From Gemmobacter aquarius (GTDB taxonomy: Bacteria; Pseudomonadota; Alphaproteobacteria; Rhodobacterales; Rhodobacteraceae): DNA of 64,000 nt. The notes beneath the pieces are model-generated. The model had not been told where the DNA came from and did no database searches. It saw only the letters and a list, made by a program, of their open reading frames with translations. Where the stretch lies: positions 3,026,001 through 3,090,000 of the forward strand of contig NZ_CP028918.1 of assembly GCF_003060865.1 (NCBI RefSeq), in the 5' to 3' direction. Positions 23,616 through 35,325 of this stretch are shown piece by piece (position 1 is the stretch's first letter; every line of letters starts with the position of its first letter). The position numbers were made by a program, and so were the translations under genes.

Positions 23616-24971
23616 ATGACACAGGAATCGCAACTCACCCGTCTCGGGCTTTTCGACGCACGGGTTCCCCGCTATACGAGCTACCCGACTGCGCCGCATT
23701 TCGCGGGTGGGGTCACCTCTGCAACATTCTCGGATTGGGTGGAAGCGATTCCTGCGGGTTCGCAGATCTCGCTTTACCTCCACGTCCCGTTCTGCCGCCG
23801 GTTGTGCTGGTTTTGCGCCTGCCGGACGCAAGGCACCACGTCGGACGCGCCGGTCATCGCCTATGTCGCAACGCTGAAGGCCGAGCTTGCAATATTGGCC
23901 CGCCACCTGCCACGTAACGTCAGTCTTGCACGCCTGCATTGGGGTGGTGGCACGCCCACGCTGCTGTCTGCTTCCCAGATCAGCGATCTTGCCGCATCGG
24001 TGTTTAACGTTTTGCCCATGGCAGCGAACGGTGAGTTTTCGGTCGAGATCGACCCGAACGAAGTGGACGAGGCCCGCCTTGACGCCTTGGCGGCGGCGGG
24101 TATGAACCGCGCCTCGATCGGGGTGCAGGATTTTGATCCAGAGATTCAAAAGACCATCGGGCGCGAACAACCCTATGACCTGACGCGTCGCGTGGCCGGA
24201 ATGATCCGAGAGCGCGGGGTGAAAAGCCTGAACGCCGATATTCTGTACGGCCTGCCGCACCAGACACGACCGCGCATCGCCGATTCGGTGCAGAAATTAT
24301 TGACGCTGTCCCCCGACCGCGTGGCGCTTTACGGCTATGCCCATGTGCCGTGGATGAGCCGCCGCCAGCAGATGATCCCTTCGGATTCAATGCCCACACC
24401 TGAGGAACGTTTGCGTCTGTTCGAAACCGCGCGCGAACTGTTCGTATGGGATGGCTACCGTGAAATCGGGATCGACCATTTTGCGCGCCCCGAAGATAGC
24501 ATGGCCGTGGCACAGCATACCGGACATTTGCGGCGCAATTTCCAAGGCTACACTGCCGATACCGCACCGATCCTGATCGGGCTTGGCGCATCGTCGATCT
24601 CGCGCTTTCCGCAGGGTTACGCGCAAAACGTGTCAGGCACGTCTGATTATACCAAATCCGTGCGGGCGGGCCACTTTGCAACGCATCGGGGTCATGCCTT
24701 CAGCGCAGAAGACCGGCTGCGCGCCCGCATCATCGAAGCGTTGATGTGCGATTTCCATGTCAACCGCGCCGAGCTGCTGCGCGATTTTGGCGCTTCGCCA
24801 GATCATATCGAACGTTTGTTCACAAATGCAGCCCGCGCCTTTGACGGCATGGTCAAGCTCGACGCAAACGGTCTGACGATCCTGCCGCAGGGCAAGCCGC
24901 TGACCCGCATGATCGCGCGGGCCTTCGATGCCTATGACCAGACCAAGGCGCAGCATTCCGCCGCGATCTAG
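23616..24971 (+). CDS. hemN: Oxygen-independent coproporphyrinogen III oxidase (HemN/HemZ)
   Basis: This radical SAM enzyme converts coproporphyrinogen III to protoporphyrinogen IX without oxygen. The 451-residue protein has YTSYPTAPHF near residue 20, the cluster motif C60-x3-C64-x2-C67-x-C69, the SAM motif HWGGGTPTLL, and EIDPNEVD. GVQDFDPEIQKTIGREQ follows, then a HemN C-terminal domain. The FNR box just upstream fits induction at low oxygen, when the O2-dependent oxidase fails. Its TAG stop shares CTAG with the stop of the convergent glycosyltransferase. Confidence 0.96.
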   Translation: MTQESQLTRLGLFDARVPRYTSYPTAPHFAGGVTSATFSDWVEAIPAGSQISLYLHVPFCRRLCWFCACRTQGTTSDAPVIAYVATLKAELAILARHLPRNVSLARLHWGGGTPTLLSASQISDLAASVFNVLPMAANGEFSVEIDPNEVDEARLDALAAAGMNRASIGVQDFDPEIQKTIGREQPYDLTRRVAGMIRERGVKSLNADILYGLPHQTRPRIADSVQKLLTLSPDRVALYGYAHVPWMSRRQQMIPSDSMPTPEERLRLFETARELFVWDGYREIGIDHFARPEDSMAVAQHTGHLRRNFQGYTADTAPILIGLGASSISRFPQGYAQNVSGTSDYTKSVRAGHFATHRGHAFSAEDRLRARIIEALMCDFHVNRAELLRDFGASPDHIERLFTNAARAFDGMVKLDANGLTILPQGKPLTRMIARAFDAYDQTKAQHSAAI

Positions 24972-26193
24972 GCTTTGGGTCCGAAACTTTCGACGTAATC
25001 GACCATCTGCGGCAGGCAGACGCTGCGAAGGTCATAGCGTTCCAGCACAGTCTTGCGCGCCGCCTTGCGAAGGGGCGCATATTTCGCCGGATCGGCCAAG
25101 GTGTCGGTCAGGGTTCGCGACCATGCGGCCACATCGAAGAAATCGACCAGAAGCCCGTTCTTGTCATGCGCGATCACCTCGCGGACGGGGGCGGTATCTG
25201 AACCAACGACCAGCGCCTCGGCGGCCATGCTTTCCATCATCGACCAGCTCAGGACAAAGGGATAGGTCAGATAGGCGTGCACGCGGCTGACCTGCATGAT
25301 GGAAACGAAGGTCGGATAGGGCACCTTGCCCATGAAATGCACGCGGTTCAGGTCGAGCCTGTCTTTCACCTCGGACAGGAAGCGTTCCTTCCAGCTTGTG
25401 CCATCGGCAGGCGGCGATCCGTAGCTGACCTCGTTGCCGCCCACGATGATCACCTGTGCCTGCGGTCGCGCTGCCAGCACATCGGGCAAGGCCCGCATGA
25501 AGGTGTGATAGCCGCGATAGGGTTCGAGGTTGCGGTTGACGAAGGTCAAAACCTCGTCCCCCGCCCGCAGCACACGGCCATTGGGCAAGGTGACCTCGGC
25601 CTTGGGGTCGGGTGCCATCACCGCACTGTTCACCCCGTCAAAGATCACGCGGATCATGCCTTGCAGCACGGGCGGATAGGTCGAGGCCTGCCAGAGCGTC
25701 GGGGACAATCCGGCATCGGCGTGCAGCAGGGCTTGGCCCAGATGTGCGGTGCGGCCTTGGGCGATCATCACCTGATCGAAGCTGCTGGTGCTGAATTCAG
25801 GGTCAAACCCGGTGTCCGCACCGACGCCGCGATAGTAGTATTCGGCATAGACGATCAGCTTTGCCTCGGGCCAGACCTCTTTCAGAAACAGCGTCTCGCC
25901 CCAACCGGAATGACCAAAGATGACATCGGGGATATAGCCCTTTTCGTCGCGCAGCCGCTTGCAGGCCCGCGCCACCACCACGCCCCGGTCGCTTTGCTGG
26001 GTGTAGTTGCGGCCAAGGCGGCAGGCATTGGGCTCGACCTTTTGCGCCTCGTATTTGTAGCGCAGCGTCGGAGTTGCCGATTCCCGTTTGTTCGTCAGGT
26101 CGGTCAGCGCGGTTACGTCATGCCCGCGCCGGATCAGTTCGGGCGCGAGATGCAGGAACTGGGCGGGGTAATTCTGGTGGACCAGCAGTATCT

Positions 26194-26197
<4 letters not shown>
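24968..26197 (-). CDS. Glycosyltransferase family 4-like protein
   Basis: This 409-residue GT-B glycosyltransferase opens with MKILLVHQNYPAQFLHLAPELIRRGHDVTAL. The donor-binding half has FVNRNLEPYRGYHTFMRALP, VHFMGKVPYPTFVSIMQVSRVHAYLTYPFVLSWSMMES (E-x7-E type region) and GSDTAPVREVI. It probably transfers a sugar to a surface polysaccharide, but neither donor nor acceptor can be inferred. Its ATG overlaps the yejF stop (ATGA), so it is translated with the peptide importer, an unusual association. Confidence 0.87.
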
Positions 26198-27785
<1,588 letters not shown>

Positions 27786-27789
<4 letters not shown>

Positions 27790-28895
27790 CGAAAGGTCTT
27801 TCTGGGGTCAAAGGCATCGCGCACGCCTTCGAAAACAAAGACGAGCAGCGACAGCATGATGGCAAAGGTGAAGAACGCCGTGAACGCCAACCAAGGCGCT
27901 TGCAGGTTCTGCTTGGCCTGCTGGGTCAACTCGCCAAGGCTGGGTGCCGATTGCGGCAAGCCGAAGCCGAGGAAATCGAGCGTGGCCAAAGCCCCGATGG
28001 TGCCGGTGATGATGAAGGGCAGCATGGTCAGCGTGGCGACCATCGCGTTTGGCAGCACGTGGCGCAGCATGATCACGCGGTCGGGCACACCCAAGGCCCG
28101 CGCCGCACGCACGTATTCAAAGTTGCGCGCCCGCAGGAATTCGGCCCTGACCACGCCGACAAGCGAAGTCCAGCCGAACAGCACCATCAACCCGATCAGC
28201 AGCCAGAAACTCATCTGGAAAATCGCACCGACGATGATGATGACGTAAAGCGTCGGCGTCGCCCCCCAAAGCTCGATGATCCGCTGGAAAACCAGATCGA
28301 CGAGTCCGCCGAAATAGCCCTGCACCGCCCCTGCCGCGATGCCCACGACGCTGGTGATAAGCGTCACGATCAAGGCGAAGCTGACCGACAGGCGGAAGCC
28401 ATAGATCACCCGCGCGAGCACGTCGCGCGCGGTGTCGTCGGTGCCAAGCCAATGGTTGCGGTCAGGGGCCGAAGGGGCCGGCCCGTCCAGATCGTTGATC
28501 GTGTTGAATTTATACGGGATCAGCGGCCAGAGGATCCAACCCTTTTCGATAGGTTCACCCAGAGCCGTGCCCTTTTCCGTCGCCTCGGCCAAAATGCCTT
28601 CGGGGTCGTCCCAGCAGGCTTCCGATCCGCCCGCAGCGATAAGGCAGCGCACTTCCACGTCGGAATACTTGGCTTCCGTCTTGAAATCGCCGCCGAATTT
28701 CGTTTCAGGGTAGAACTTCAGGAAAGGCGTGTGCAATTCACCGCGATAGCTGACGATCAGCGGGCGGTCGTTGGCGATCACTTCCGCAAACAACGAAATC
28801 CCGTAAAGCAGCAGGAACAGCCACAGCGACCAATAGGCCCGCCGGTTGGCGCAGAAATTCCGCCAGCGCCGCTGGTTAAGTGGGGACAATGCCAT
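27786..28895 (-). CDS. yejE: Peptide ABC importer permease YejE
   Basis: This 369-residue inner-membrane permease of the DppC/OppC type has an N-terminal helix, a large periplasmic insertion (about 40-150, including FKTEAKYSDVEVRCL) characteristic of YejE, and then five helices. The EAA loop is VRAARALGVPDRVIMLRHVLPNA. Its start lies 3 nt from the yejB stop. Confidence 0.93.
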
Positions 28896-28898
28896 GCG

Positions 28899-30047
28899 TT
28901 ACCCCCTTTTCCCGAAATCGATGCGCGGATCGACCCAGACATACATCAGGTCGGAAATGATCCCCATCACCAGACCGATCAGGCCAAAGAAGAACAGCGT
29001 GCCGAAGATCACCGGATAATCCCGCTCGACCGCGGCCTTGAAGCCCAGCTGCCCCAGACCGTCGAGCGAAAAGATCGTTTCGATAATCAGGCTGCCGCCG
29101 AAGAAAACGCTGACGAAGAGCGCCGGAAACCCGGCGATGACGATGAGCATGGCGTTGCGGAAGACATGGCCGTAAAGCACGCGGCCTTCGGTCAGGCCCT
29201 TGGCGCGGGCGGTCATCACATATTGCTTCTTGATCTCTTCCAGAAAGCTGTTCTTGGTCAGCAGGGTCAGCGTGGCAAAGCTGGAAATCGTGCTCGCCAC
29301 CACCGGCAGGGTGATGTGCCACAGGTAATCGACGGCCTTGCCCCACCATGACAATTCTTCCCAATTGTCACTGGTCAGCCCGCGCAGCGGGAACAGCCGG
29401 AAGTAAGAGCCGCCTGAAAACAGCACCAGAAGCAGGATGGCAAACAGGAAACCGGGGATGGCGTAGCCCACGATGATCGCGCCGCTGGTCCATGTGTCAA
29501 AGGTCGAACCGTCGCGCACCGCCTTGCGGATGCCCATCGGGATCGAGATGAGATAGGCGATCAGGGTCGACCACAGCCCCAGCGTGATCGACACGGGCAT
29601 CTTTTCCAGTACGAGGTCCATCACGTCGATCGACCGGAAGTAGCTTTGGCCGAAGTCGAAGCGCAGGTAATTGCCCATCATGGTAAAGAACCGCTCGGCG
29701 GGCGGGATAACCTCTTTGCGGCATTCGGGCGCCTTGATGCTGGGCTTGCCGGTGAAGCCCTCGTCGCAGACGATGCGAGCGAAACCGAACTGCACCTCGA
29801 GTTGCGCCAGAAATTCGGGCGGCAGGCCGCGTGCGCCGATATAGCCCTCATCTTCTGCCGCCTGTATTCCGGCATCTGCCCCCGAACCGGAAACAGCCTC
29901 AAGCGCGTCGCCGCCGCCTTCCAGCCGTGCGGCGACCTGTTCTATCGGTCCACCGGGGACGAATTGCGTCAGGGCAAAGTTTATCAGCATGATCCCGAAC
30001 AGCGTCGGGACGATCAGCAACAACCGCCGCAGGATATAGGCACCCAT
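28899..30047 (-). CDS. yejB: Peptide ABC importer permease YejB
   Basis: This 382-residue DppB/OppB-type permease opens with [26 protein letters not shown] and [11 protein letters not shown] periplasmic segment containing the YejB-type insertion ([21 protein letters not shown]) follows. The EAA loop is [24 protein letters not shown]. It pairs with YejE. The gene is 22 nt downstream of yejA. Confidence 0.93.
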   Translation of the reverse strand: MGAYILRRLLLIVPTLFGIMLINFALTQFVPGGPIEQVAARLEGGGDALEAVSGSGADAGIQAAEDEGYIGARGLPPEFLAQLEVQFGFARIVCDEGFTGKPSIKAPECRKEVIPPAERFFTMMGNYLRFDFGQSYFRSIDVMDLVLEKMPVSITLGLWSTLIAYLISIPMGIRKAVRDGSTFDTWTSGAIIVGYAIPGFLFAILLLVLFSGGSYFRLFPLRGLTSDNWEELSWWGKAVDYLWHITLPVVASTISSFATLTLLTKNSFLEEIKKQYVMTARAKGLTEGRVLYGHVFRNAMLIVIAGFPALFVSVFFGGSLIIETIFSLDGLGQLGFKAAVERDYPVIFGTLFFFGLIGLVMGIISDLMYVWVDPRIDFGKRG

Positions 30048-30069
30048 CGGGACGCGCCTTACTTTGCAA

Positions 30070-31968
30070 TCACTTGAGGACGCCCGCCGCCTTCAACGCT
30101 GCGCCCTTCTCGGCATTGTACCACCAGAAATCAAGCTCGCCCGACGCATAGGGCGGCAATTGCTCCGGATGTTCGTACATGTCGTAATAGGCGACCGTGT
30201 GCTTGGCCTTGAACCACTGCGGCACCCAGAAGCGTTCGGCCCGCAGCACCCGGTCAAGCGCGCGGGTGGCGACCTTGAGCTTGTCGTTGCTGTCGGCGGC
30301 CATCACCACGTCGATCAGACGGTCAACGGCGGGCGATTTCAGCCCCATCAGGTTGAAGGCCGACACGTCGCTGGTTTGCGACCCGTAGTATTGTTTCAGG
30401 TCAGACCCCGGAATGTAATCTGACCGCGCATTGCCGGTGATGATGTCGAAATCATAGCTCGGCGGCCGGGTGCGCGATTCCATCTGCGCGTCGTCGATGC
30501 TGGTCATATAGGCATCGATCCCCAGTGCCTTGAGGTTTTCGATATAGGGCGTGAACACGCGGTCGAAACTCGGGCTGGCGTTCAGGAATTCGACCTTGAG
30601 TACCTCGCCCTTGTCGTTGCGGCGCATCCCGTCATCGCCCACGGTCCAGCCCGCCTGATCCAGCAGGTCGGATGCCGCGCGCAGGTTCTTGCGGTCCAGC
30701 TGCCGCGCGCCCGATGTGGGCGCCATCACTGCATCATCGGTCAAAATAGCCGCAGGCAAGGTGCCGTCATCGACCAGGGGCTGCAAAATCGCCACTTCTT
30801 GGGGCGAGGGCGTACCCGTCGCGGCGAGATCGCTGTTCTCCCAGACCGAATTGATCCGCGCGTAAAGCCCGTAGAACAGCGTCTCGTTCGACCATTCGAA
30901 ATTGAACATCATCCCGATAGCCTCGCGCACGCGCGGATCCTTGAACTTGTCCTTGCGAAGGTTGAACAGGAACGCCTGCCCGTTCGCCTTGGCCCCCGAT
31001 GGCAGTTCGGTCTTGATGATCTGGCCGCTTGCCACGGCGGGGAAATCATAGCCCGTCGCCCAAGTGATCGAAGACGCCTCGTTGCGGAAGGTGTAGTTTC
31101 CCGCCTTGAACCCCTCGAACGCCGCTTGATAATCGCCGTAATATTCGACGCGGATACGGTCGAAATTGTTGCGACCCTTGTTGATCGGCAAGTCCTTGCC
31201 CCAGTAATCGGGGTTCAACTTCCATACGATCGACTTCGACATATCCAGCTTGTCGAGCATGTAGGGGCCGGTTCCCAAAAACGGCGTCATGCTGCTTTCT
31301 TCGAGGTCGAGCGCTTCGCGTTCGTATTGCGCCTTGGAGAGCACGGGCAGACCGCCCACGCTGGAGGGCAGATCGCGCGTCGGCACGCCGGGCTTGAAGG
31401 TGAACTTCACACGATGCGGATCGAGCGCCTCGGCTTTCTCGACCTGCTGGCCAAAGATCGTGCGGAAATCCGTCAGACCCTTTTCGAGGAACACATCGAA
31501 GGAAAAAACCACGTCATCCGCCGTCATCGGCGTGCCATCGGCAAATTTCACCTCGGGGCGAAGATTGAAGATCACCCAAGACCGGTCTTCGGGATATTCC
31601 ATAGTGGTGCACAGCAGGCAATAGCTTGTGCCGATCTCGTCCGAGGTTCCCGTCAGGATCGATTCGTAGGGCGCCGAGGCCAGCGCCGCCGACCGTCCCT
31701 TGACCGAATAGGGGTTCATCGAATCGAATCCGCCCGAGGTCCAGATGGAAATCTCGCCGCCCTTTGGCGCGTCGGGGTTCACGTAATCCAGATGGGTGAA
31801 ATCTGTGACGTATTTCGGCGGATCGCCAAAGGTCGTGATCGCATGCGACGTGATCACCGTTTCGGCCCGGGCCGCCACGGCAAACCCCGCCAGCGCCAGA
31901 ACGAGAAACCCCGCCCCGACCAGACGCACCGCCCTGCCGTCGCCTGTCTTAGCCCCAACCGCCGCCAT
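30070..31968 (-). CDS. yejA: Peptide ABC importer substrate-binding protein YejA
   Basis: This periplasmic solute-binding protein of family 5 has 632 residues and an N-terminal signal peptide ([20 protein letters not shown]). The family-5 features [41 protein letters not shown] and [13 protein letters not shown] are present. ATG 31968 has GGAGCAGGG upstream; a longer frame to 32178 would read through the terminator of the next gene and is rejected. In other bacteria YejABEF imports peptides, including microcin C. It is the first gene of the operon yejA-B-E-F-glycosyltransferase. Confidence 0.94.
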   Translation of the reverse strand: MAAVGAKTGDGRAVRLVGAGFLVLALAGFAVAARAETVITSHAITTFGDPPKYVTDFTHLDYVNPDAPKGGEISIWTSGGFDSMNPYSVKGRSAALASAPYESILTGTSDEIGTSYCLLCTTMEYPEDRSWVIFNLRPEVKFADGTPMTADDVVFSFDVFLEKGLTDFRTIFGQQVEKAEALDPHRVKFTFKPGVPTRDLPSSVGGLPVLSKAQYEREALDLEESSMTPFLGTGPYMLDKLDMSKSIVWKLNPDYWGKDLPINKGRNNFDRIRVEYYGDYQAAFEGFKAGNYTFRNEASSITWATGYDFPAVASGQIIKTELPSGAKANGQAFLFNLRKDKFKDPRVREAIGMMFNFEWSNETLFYGLYARINSVWENSDLAATGTPSPQEVAILQPLVDDGTLPAAILTDDAVMAPTSGARQLDRKNLRAASDLLDQAGWTVGDDGMRRNDKGEVLKVEFLNASPSFDRVFTPYIENLKALGIDAYMTSIDDAQMESRTRPPSYDFDIITGNARSDYIPGSDLKQYYGSQTSDVSAFNLMGLKSPAVDRLIDVVMAADSNDKLKVATRALDRVLRAERFWVPQWFKAKHTVAYYDMYEHPEQLPPYASGELDFWWYNAEKGAALKAAGVLK

Positions 31969-32143
31969 ACCCTGCTCCCACCTTGCCTGCGGTGGTATGC
32001 TAGCGGAACAATCCCAAGCCTCAAGTTGCGATTGCGTGAAAGCCCGCGCAGCCGGACCCAGGATTTTTCTCCGGGAAGAGCTTCTACGCCCGCGACCGGA
32101 ATTCTTTCGTCGAAAGATCCCCTTGGAAACGGGGGCAAAGAAC
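31969..32143. other. yejA upstream region
   Basis: This stretch holds the yejA promoter side and no gene. I see a CTTTCG-T-CGAAAG palindrome near 32104-32116 but no clear -35/-10 pair. Confidence 0.4.
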
Positions 32144-32176
32144 GAAAAAGGGCCGCTCCCCGCAGGAAACGGCCCC
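32144..32176 (-). terminator. Terminator of the cytochrome cy gene
   Basis: On the minus strand a GGGCCG/CGGCCC stem with a 14-nt loop (32150-32175) is followed by CTTTTTCG. It is 19 nt after the cytochrome stop. Confidence 0.75.
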
Positions 32177-32194
32177 AAAATCCGGCGTGTCGCG

Positions 32195-32719
32195 TTATTT
32201 CAGCGTTGCCAGATAAGCGATGACGTTGGCACGGTCTTCAGCCTTCGGCAGACCGGCGAACGACATTTTGGTGCCGGGCGCATAATCTTTCGGGCTGTGC
32301 AGGAAATTGGACATGTTTTCCGGCGTCCAAGTGTCGCCTGCCATGCCGAGCAGGACTTCGGAATAACTGAAACCCGCCACCGAAGCCTTGGCGCGGTCAA
32401 CGACCCCGTTCAGGTGCGGGCCGGTCGCATCGCCGCCATCGACCTTGTGGCAGGCCTTGCATTTGGCGAAAACCTTCTCGCCGGCGGCCGGATCGGCAGC
32501 GGCATAGACTGTCGCGAAATCCGGGCCTTCTTCGGCCGGAGCATCGGCGCTGGCCTCTTCAACACCGGTATCGATGCTGTAGGCCTGCGCCACTTCTTCG
32601 CCGTGGCCTTCGCCACCGGTGTGATAGAGCGATTCCGCCGCCCATGCGCCCAGCATGTAAACCAGCAGCGAGCCGCAAACCGCGCCGGTCACTTTGGTCA
32701 GAGTCATCGTGTCGAACAT
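32195..32719 (-). CDS. Membrane-anchored cytochrome c (cytochrome cy type)
   Basis: This 174-residue class I cytochrome c is held in the membrane by an uncleaved N-terminal helix (about residues 9-28). A negatively charged flexible linker (GHGEEVAQ to APAEEGPD) follows, then the haem site C87-K-A-C90-H91 and an axial Met in GTKMSFAGL. Cytochrome cy carries electrons from the bc1 complex to cbb3 oxidase in Rhodobacter, which fits the cco genes in this window. ATG 32719 is chosen because [10 protein letters not shown] is the usual start. Confidence 0.9.
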   Translation of the reverse strand: MFDTMTLTKVTGAVCGSLLVYMLGAWAAESLYHTGGEGHGEEVAQAYSIDTGVEEASADAPAEEGPDFATVYAAADPAAGEKVFAKCKACHKVDGGDATGPHLNGVVDRAKASVAGFSYSEVLLGMAGDTWTPENMSNFLHSPKDYAPGTKMSFAGLPKAEDRANVIAYLATLK

Positions 32720-32804
32720 GTCGCGCCTTCCCTTGGCCGTCGTTTGGCGCGGTATGTATCCGCTTCCACCACCCTCTTTCAAGGTGTACTAGCGCGACCA
32801 ATCG

Positions 32805-32823
32805 CCCCTGTGCAGGGGTTTTC
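32805..32823 (+). promoter_or_regulatory. Hairpin plus T run in the pheA leader
   Basis: CCCCTG-TG-CAGGGG followed by TTTTC ends 18 nt before the pheA ATG. It looks like a small intrinsic terminator and could be an attenuator; it may equally hide or expose the ribosome site. No leader peptide is evident. Confidence 0.4.
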
Positions 32824-32840
32824 GTGCAAGGGATAAAGAA

Positions 32841-33674
32841 ATGCCCGGTCGTATCGCGTTTCAGGGGGAACTTGGCGCCTATTCGCATCAGGCCTGTCAG
32901 CAATCGCGCCCGGATATGGAAGCAGTCCCTGCGACCACCTTCGAAGAGGTTGTGGAAAAAGTCGCGCGTGGCGAGGCCGATCTGGGGATGCTGGCGGTCG
33001 AGAATTCCACCTATGGACGCGTTGCCGATGTGCATTCGCTCTTGCCGAAGTCAGGCCTTCATATCGTGGACGAGGCGTTCGTCCGCGTGCATGTCAACCT
33101 GTTGGGCGTGCCCGGCGCAACGCTTGCCGACATCACCGAAGCCCATGGCCATGTGGTCATCCTGCCGCAATGCGCGAATTTCCTGCGGGCACACAACATC
33201 CGCGGCAAGGTTTCGTCGGACAATGCCCGCGCCGCACGCGAAGTCGCCGAGCGCGGCGACAAGACCAAGGCTGCGCTCGCCTCCGAACTCGCGGCAAGCA
33301 TCTACGGGCTGGACGTCATCGCCCCGCAGATCGAGGATCAGGCGAATAACACGACGCGGTTTCTGGTGATGTCCCGCACGCCCGACGACACGCGGCGCGG
33401 CGCAGGCAAGATGATGACGACCTTTACCTTTCGCGTCCGCAACATTCCGGCGGCCCTGTACAAGGCGCTTGGCGGATTTGCCACGAACGGCGTGAACATG
33501 ACCAAGCTGGAAAGCTATATGGTCGGCGGCAGTTTTACCGCGACGGAATTCTATGCCGATATCGAAGGCCATCCCGCCGATGCCAACGTGGCTTTGGCGC
33601 TGGAAGAGCTGCGCTATTTCACCTCGCAGGTGAATATCCTCGGGGTCTATCCGACCGACCGTCAGCGCGGGTAG
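32841..33674 (+). CDS. pheA: Prephenate dehydratase
   Basis: PheA converts prephenate to phenylpyruvate in phenylalanine synthesis. The 277-residue monofunctional enzyme has the catalytic domain (IAFQGELGAYSHQA at the start, LAVENSTYGRV, and QIEDQANNTTRFLVM with the TRF motif) and a C-terminal ACT domain. The ACT domain binds Phe (KALGGFATNGVNMTKLESYMV, containing the ESR/ESxM-like motif). No chorismate mutase domain is fused. GGGATAAAG precedes the ATG. Confidence 0.95.
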   Translation: MPGRIAFQGELGAYSHQACQQSRPDMEAVPATTFEEVVEKVARGEADLGMLAVENSTYGRVADVHSLLPKSGLHIVDEAFVRVHVNLLGVPGATLADITEAHGHVVILPQCANFLRAHNIRGKVSSDNARAAREVAERGDKTKAALASELAASIYGLDVIAPQIEDQANNTTRFLVMSRTPDDTRRGAGKMMTTFTFRVRNIPAALYKALGGFATNGVNMTKLESYMVGGSFTATEFYADIEGHPADANVALALEELRYFTSQVNILGVYPTDRQRG

Positions 33675-33679
33675 CCCGC

Positions 33680-34138
33680 TCAGGCCTGCCGCGCCTCGAT
33701 GTCGGCGGCGATCTGGGCCAGCCGCCCGTCGAAGCGTTTCTGCACCCGCGTCTTGGCGAGTTTCAACGACTGGATGAACAGCCGCGCCGTCAGGGTACGG
33801 GGCTTTGCTTCGAGTTGCATCAAAAGCCGCGTGCGCTTGGCCGCCATCGACACAAGTTCGGCGTTCAGACGGCCTTCGACGGAGGGGCCGTCGAAATCGA
33901 GGGTCAACTGGCCGGCCGGGTCCAATGCTACGACCTTGATCTGCAACTCGCGCTCGCGCCCGCGCCATGCGAAACGCACGTGCCAGGTCATTCCCGGCCC
34001 CGGCTTCTTCAGCTTGTCCGTGCGCGTGACATCGGCACCACGGCGCAGCGCCGCCCGTTCCCAACCGTCGAAATCGGTCAGGAAGGCAAATGTTGCATCG
34101 AGTGATGCGCCGATATCGGTTCTGCCGCTCAGTTTCAT
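33680..34138 (-). CDS. SRPBCC-fold protein (START-like)
   Basis: This 152-residue protein begins MKLSGRTDIGASLDATFAFLTDFDGWERAAL, the typical helix-grip opening of polyketide-cyclase/START-like proteins that bind hydrophobic ligands. It has RTRLLMQLEAKPRTLTARLFIQSLKL near the end. No catalytic residues can be assigned. It is convergent with pheA (5 nt between stops) and lies upstream of nothing obviously related. Confidence 0.75.
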   Translation of the reverse strand: MKLSGRTDIGASLDATFAFLTDFDGWERAALRRGADVTRTDKLKKPGPGMTWHVRFAWRGRERELQIKVVALDPAGQLTLDFDGPSVEGRLNAELVSMAAKRTRLLMQLEAKPRTLTARLFIQSLKLAKTRVQKRFDGRLAQIAADIEARQA

Positions 34139-34201
34139 TCACTCGCCCTTGACTGCCGCACCGCTTACTACGGGTTTTTCACCCTTTCGGTTAATGTCGT
34201 A

Positions 34202-35152
34202 TCAATCGAGCCGGTCGGCAAGCCAGTTGGCGATAAGGAAATGCGCGATCGCGCCCTTTCGTGCCGGTTTCAGACGCGGATGCAGGCCCGCCATCGCCGA
34301 AACCATCTCTTCGCGGCTGACCCAAAGCGCATCTTCCAGTTCTGCCGGATCGAGCGTGATGGTCTCGTCAAGCGCCTCGCCAGCGCAGCCCAGCATCAGA
34401 CTTGCCGGAAAGGGCCAGGGCTGGCTTGCAAGATAGCGGACCGCACCGACGCGGATGCCTGCCTCTTCGAAGACCTCGCGCCGGACCGCGGCCTCGATCG
34501 TCTCGCCGGGTTCGACGAAGCCCGCAAGAAGCGAATACATCCCCTCGGGCCAGTTGGCATTGCGACCGACCAGCAGCGAATTGCCCCGTGTGACAAGCAT
34601 GATCACGACAGGGTCGGTGCGCGGAAAGTGATGCGCCGCGCAGGCCGGACAGTCGCGCTGCCACCCGCCTTGGGTCATCAGCGTCGCAGCACCGCAGGCC
34701 GCGCAAAAGCCATGGCTGCGGTGCCAGTGCAGCACCGCCTTGGCGCTTGCGGCCAGTTCCGCGGCCCTTGGCGTCAGCCGCACCATGACGCCGCGCAATT
34801 CGGCAAAGGCGAAGCTGTCGTCCAGCGCCGGATGCCGCTGCTCGGACGGATCGAAGAACCCGGCCTCGACGGCGGGCGCACCAGCTTCGGGCGACCAGTG
34901 CGAAATGTCTTGGGCGAACCGCGCGATCCCTTCGTCCAGTCCCAGAAACACGGCGGGGCCTGCCCCTGCCAGAACCGGACTGCCGGGCCCGACCCAACCC
35001 AGATCGTCACCGTTTATCAGGGGCTTGCCGCGCCATACCGGCAGCACCCGTCCTTGGGCCAAAGCCGCAGCCAGCGCCGCTGCGTCACCGCGCAAAGTCG
35101 CCGCACGGTCTAGCCCCGAACCGCCAAAGGTCACTGTTTCGGCATGCCGCAT
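34202..35152 (-). CDS. nudC: NAD(+) diphosphatase / NAD-capped RNA hydrolase
   Basis: NudC cleaves NAD(H) to NMN(H) and AMP and removes NAD caps from RNA. The 316-residue protein has an N-terminal NUDIX-like domain and a zinc ribbon (CAACG and CPAC). The Nudix box is GFVEPGETIEAAVRREVFEEAG (G-x5-E-x7-R-E-x2-E-E-x-G). The NudC fingerprint SQPWPFPAS follows it. ATG 35152 (MRHAETVTFGG) is chosen over an upstream in-frame start at 35206. Confidence 0.95.
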   Translation of the reverse strand: MRHAETVTFGGSGLDRAATLRGDAAALAAALAQGRVLPVWRGKPLINGDDLGWVGPGSPVLAGAGPAVFLGLDEGIARFAQDISHWSPEAGAPAVEAGFFDPSEQRHPALDDSFAFAELRGVMVRLTPRAAELAASAKAVLHWHRSHGFCAACGAATLMTQGGWQRDCPACAAHHFPRTDPVVIMLVTRGNSLLVGRNANWPEGMYSLLAGFVEPGETIEAAVRREVFEEAGIRVGAVRYLASQPWPFPASLMLGCAGEALDETITLDPAELEDALWVSREEMVSAMAGLHPRLKPARKGAIAHFLIANWLADRLD

Positions 35153-35325
35153 GTTCCGTCCCCGTGTCTGTCCGGGCTTTTGCGCGCCCGCCCGTCTCTG
35201 TGCCACGCAAGCCCCGCCAAGGCAAATCCACCAAACACAATCTGAGGTTGCGTTAACCAGTCAATCTGTATAAACATCAGCAGCGTGGCCTGCTGTATGA
35301 GGCCGCGGTTCCCTACGGTATCGAT

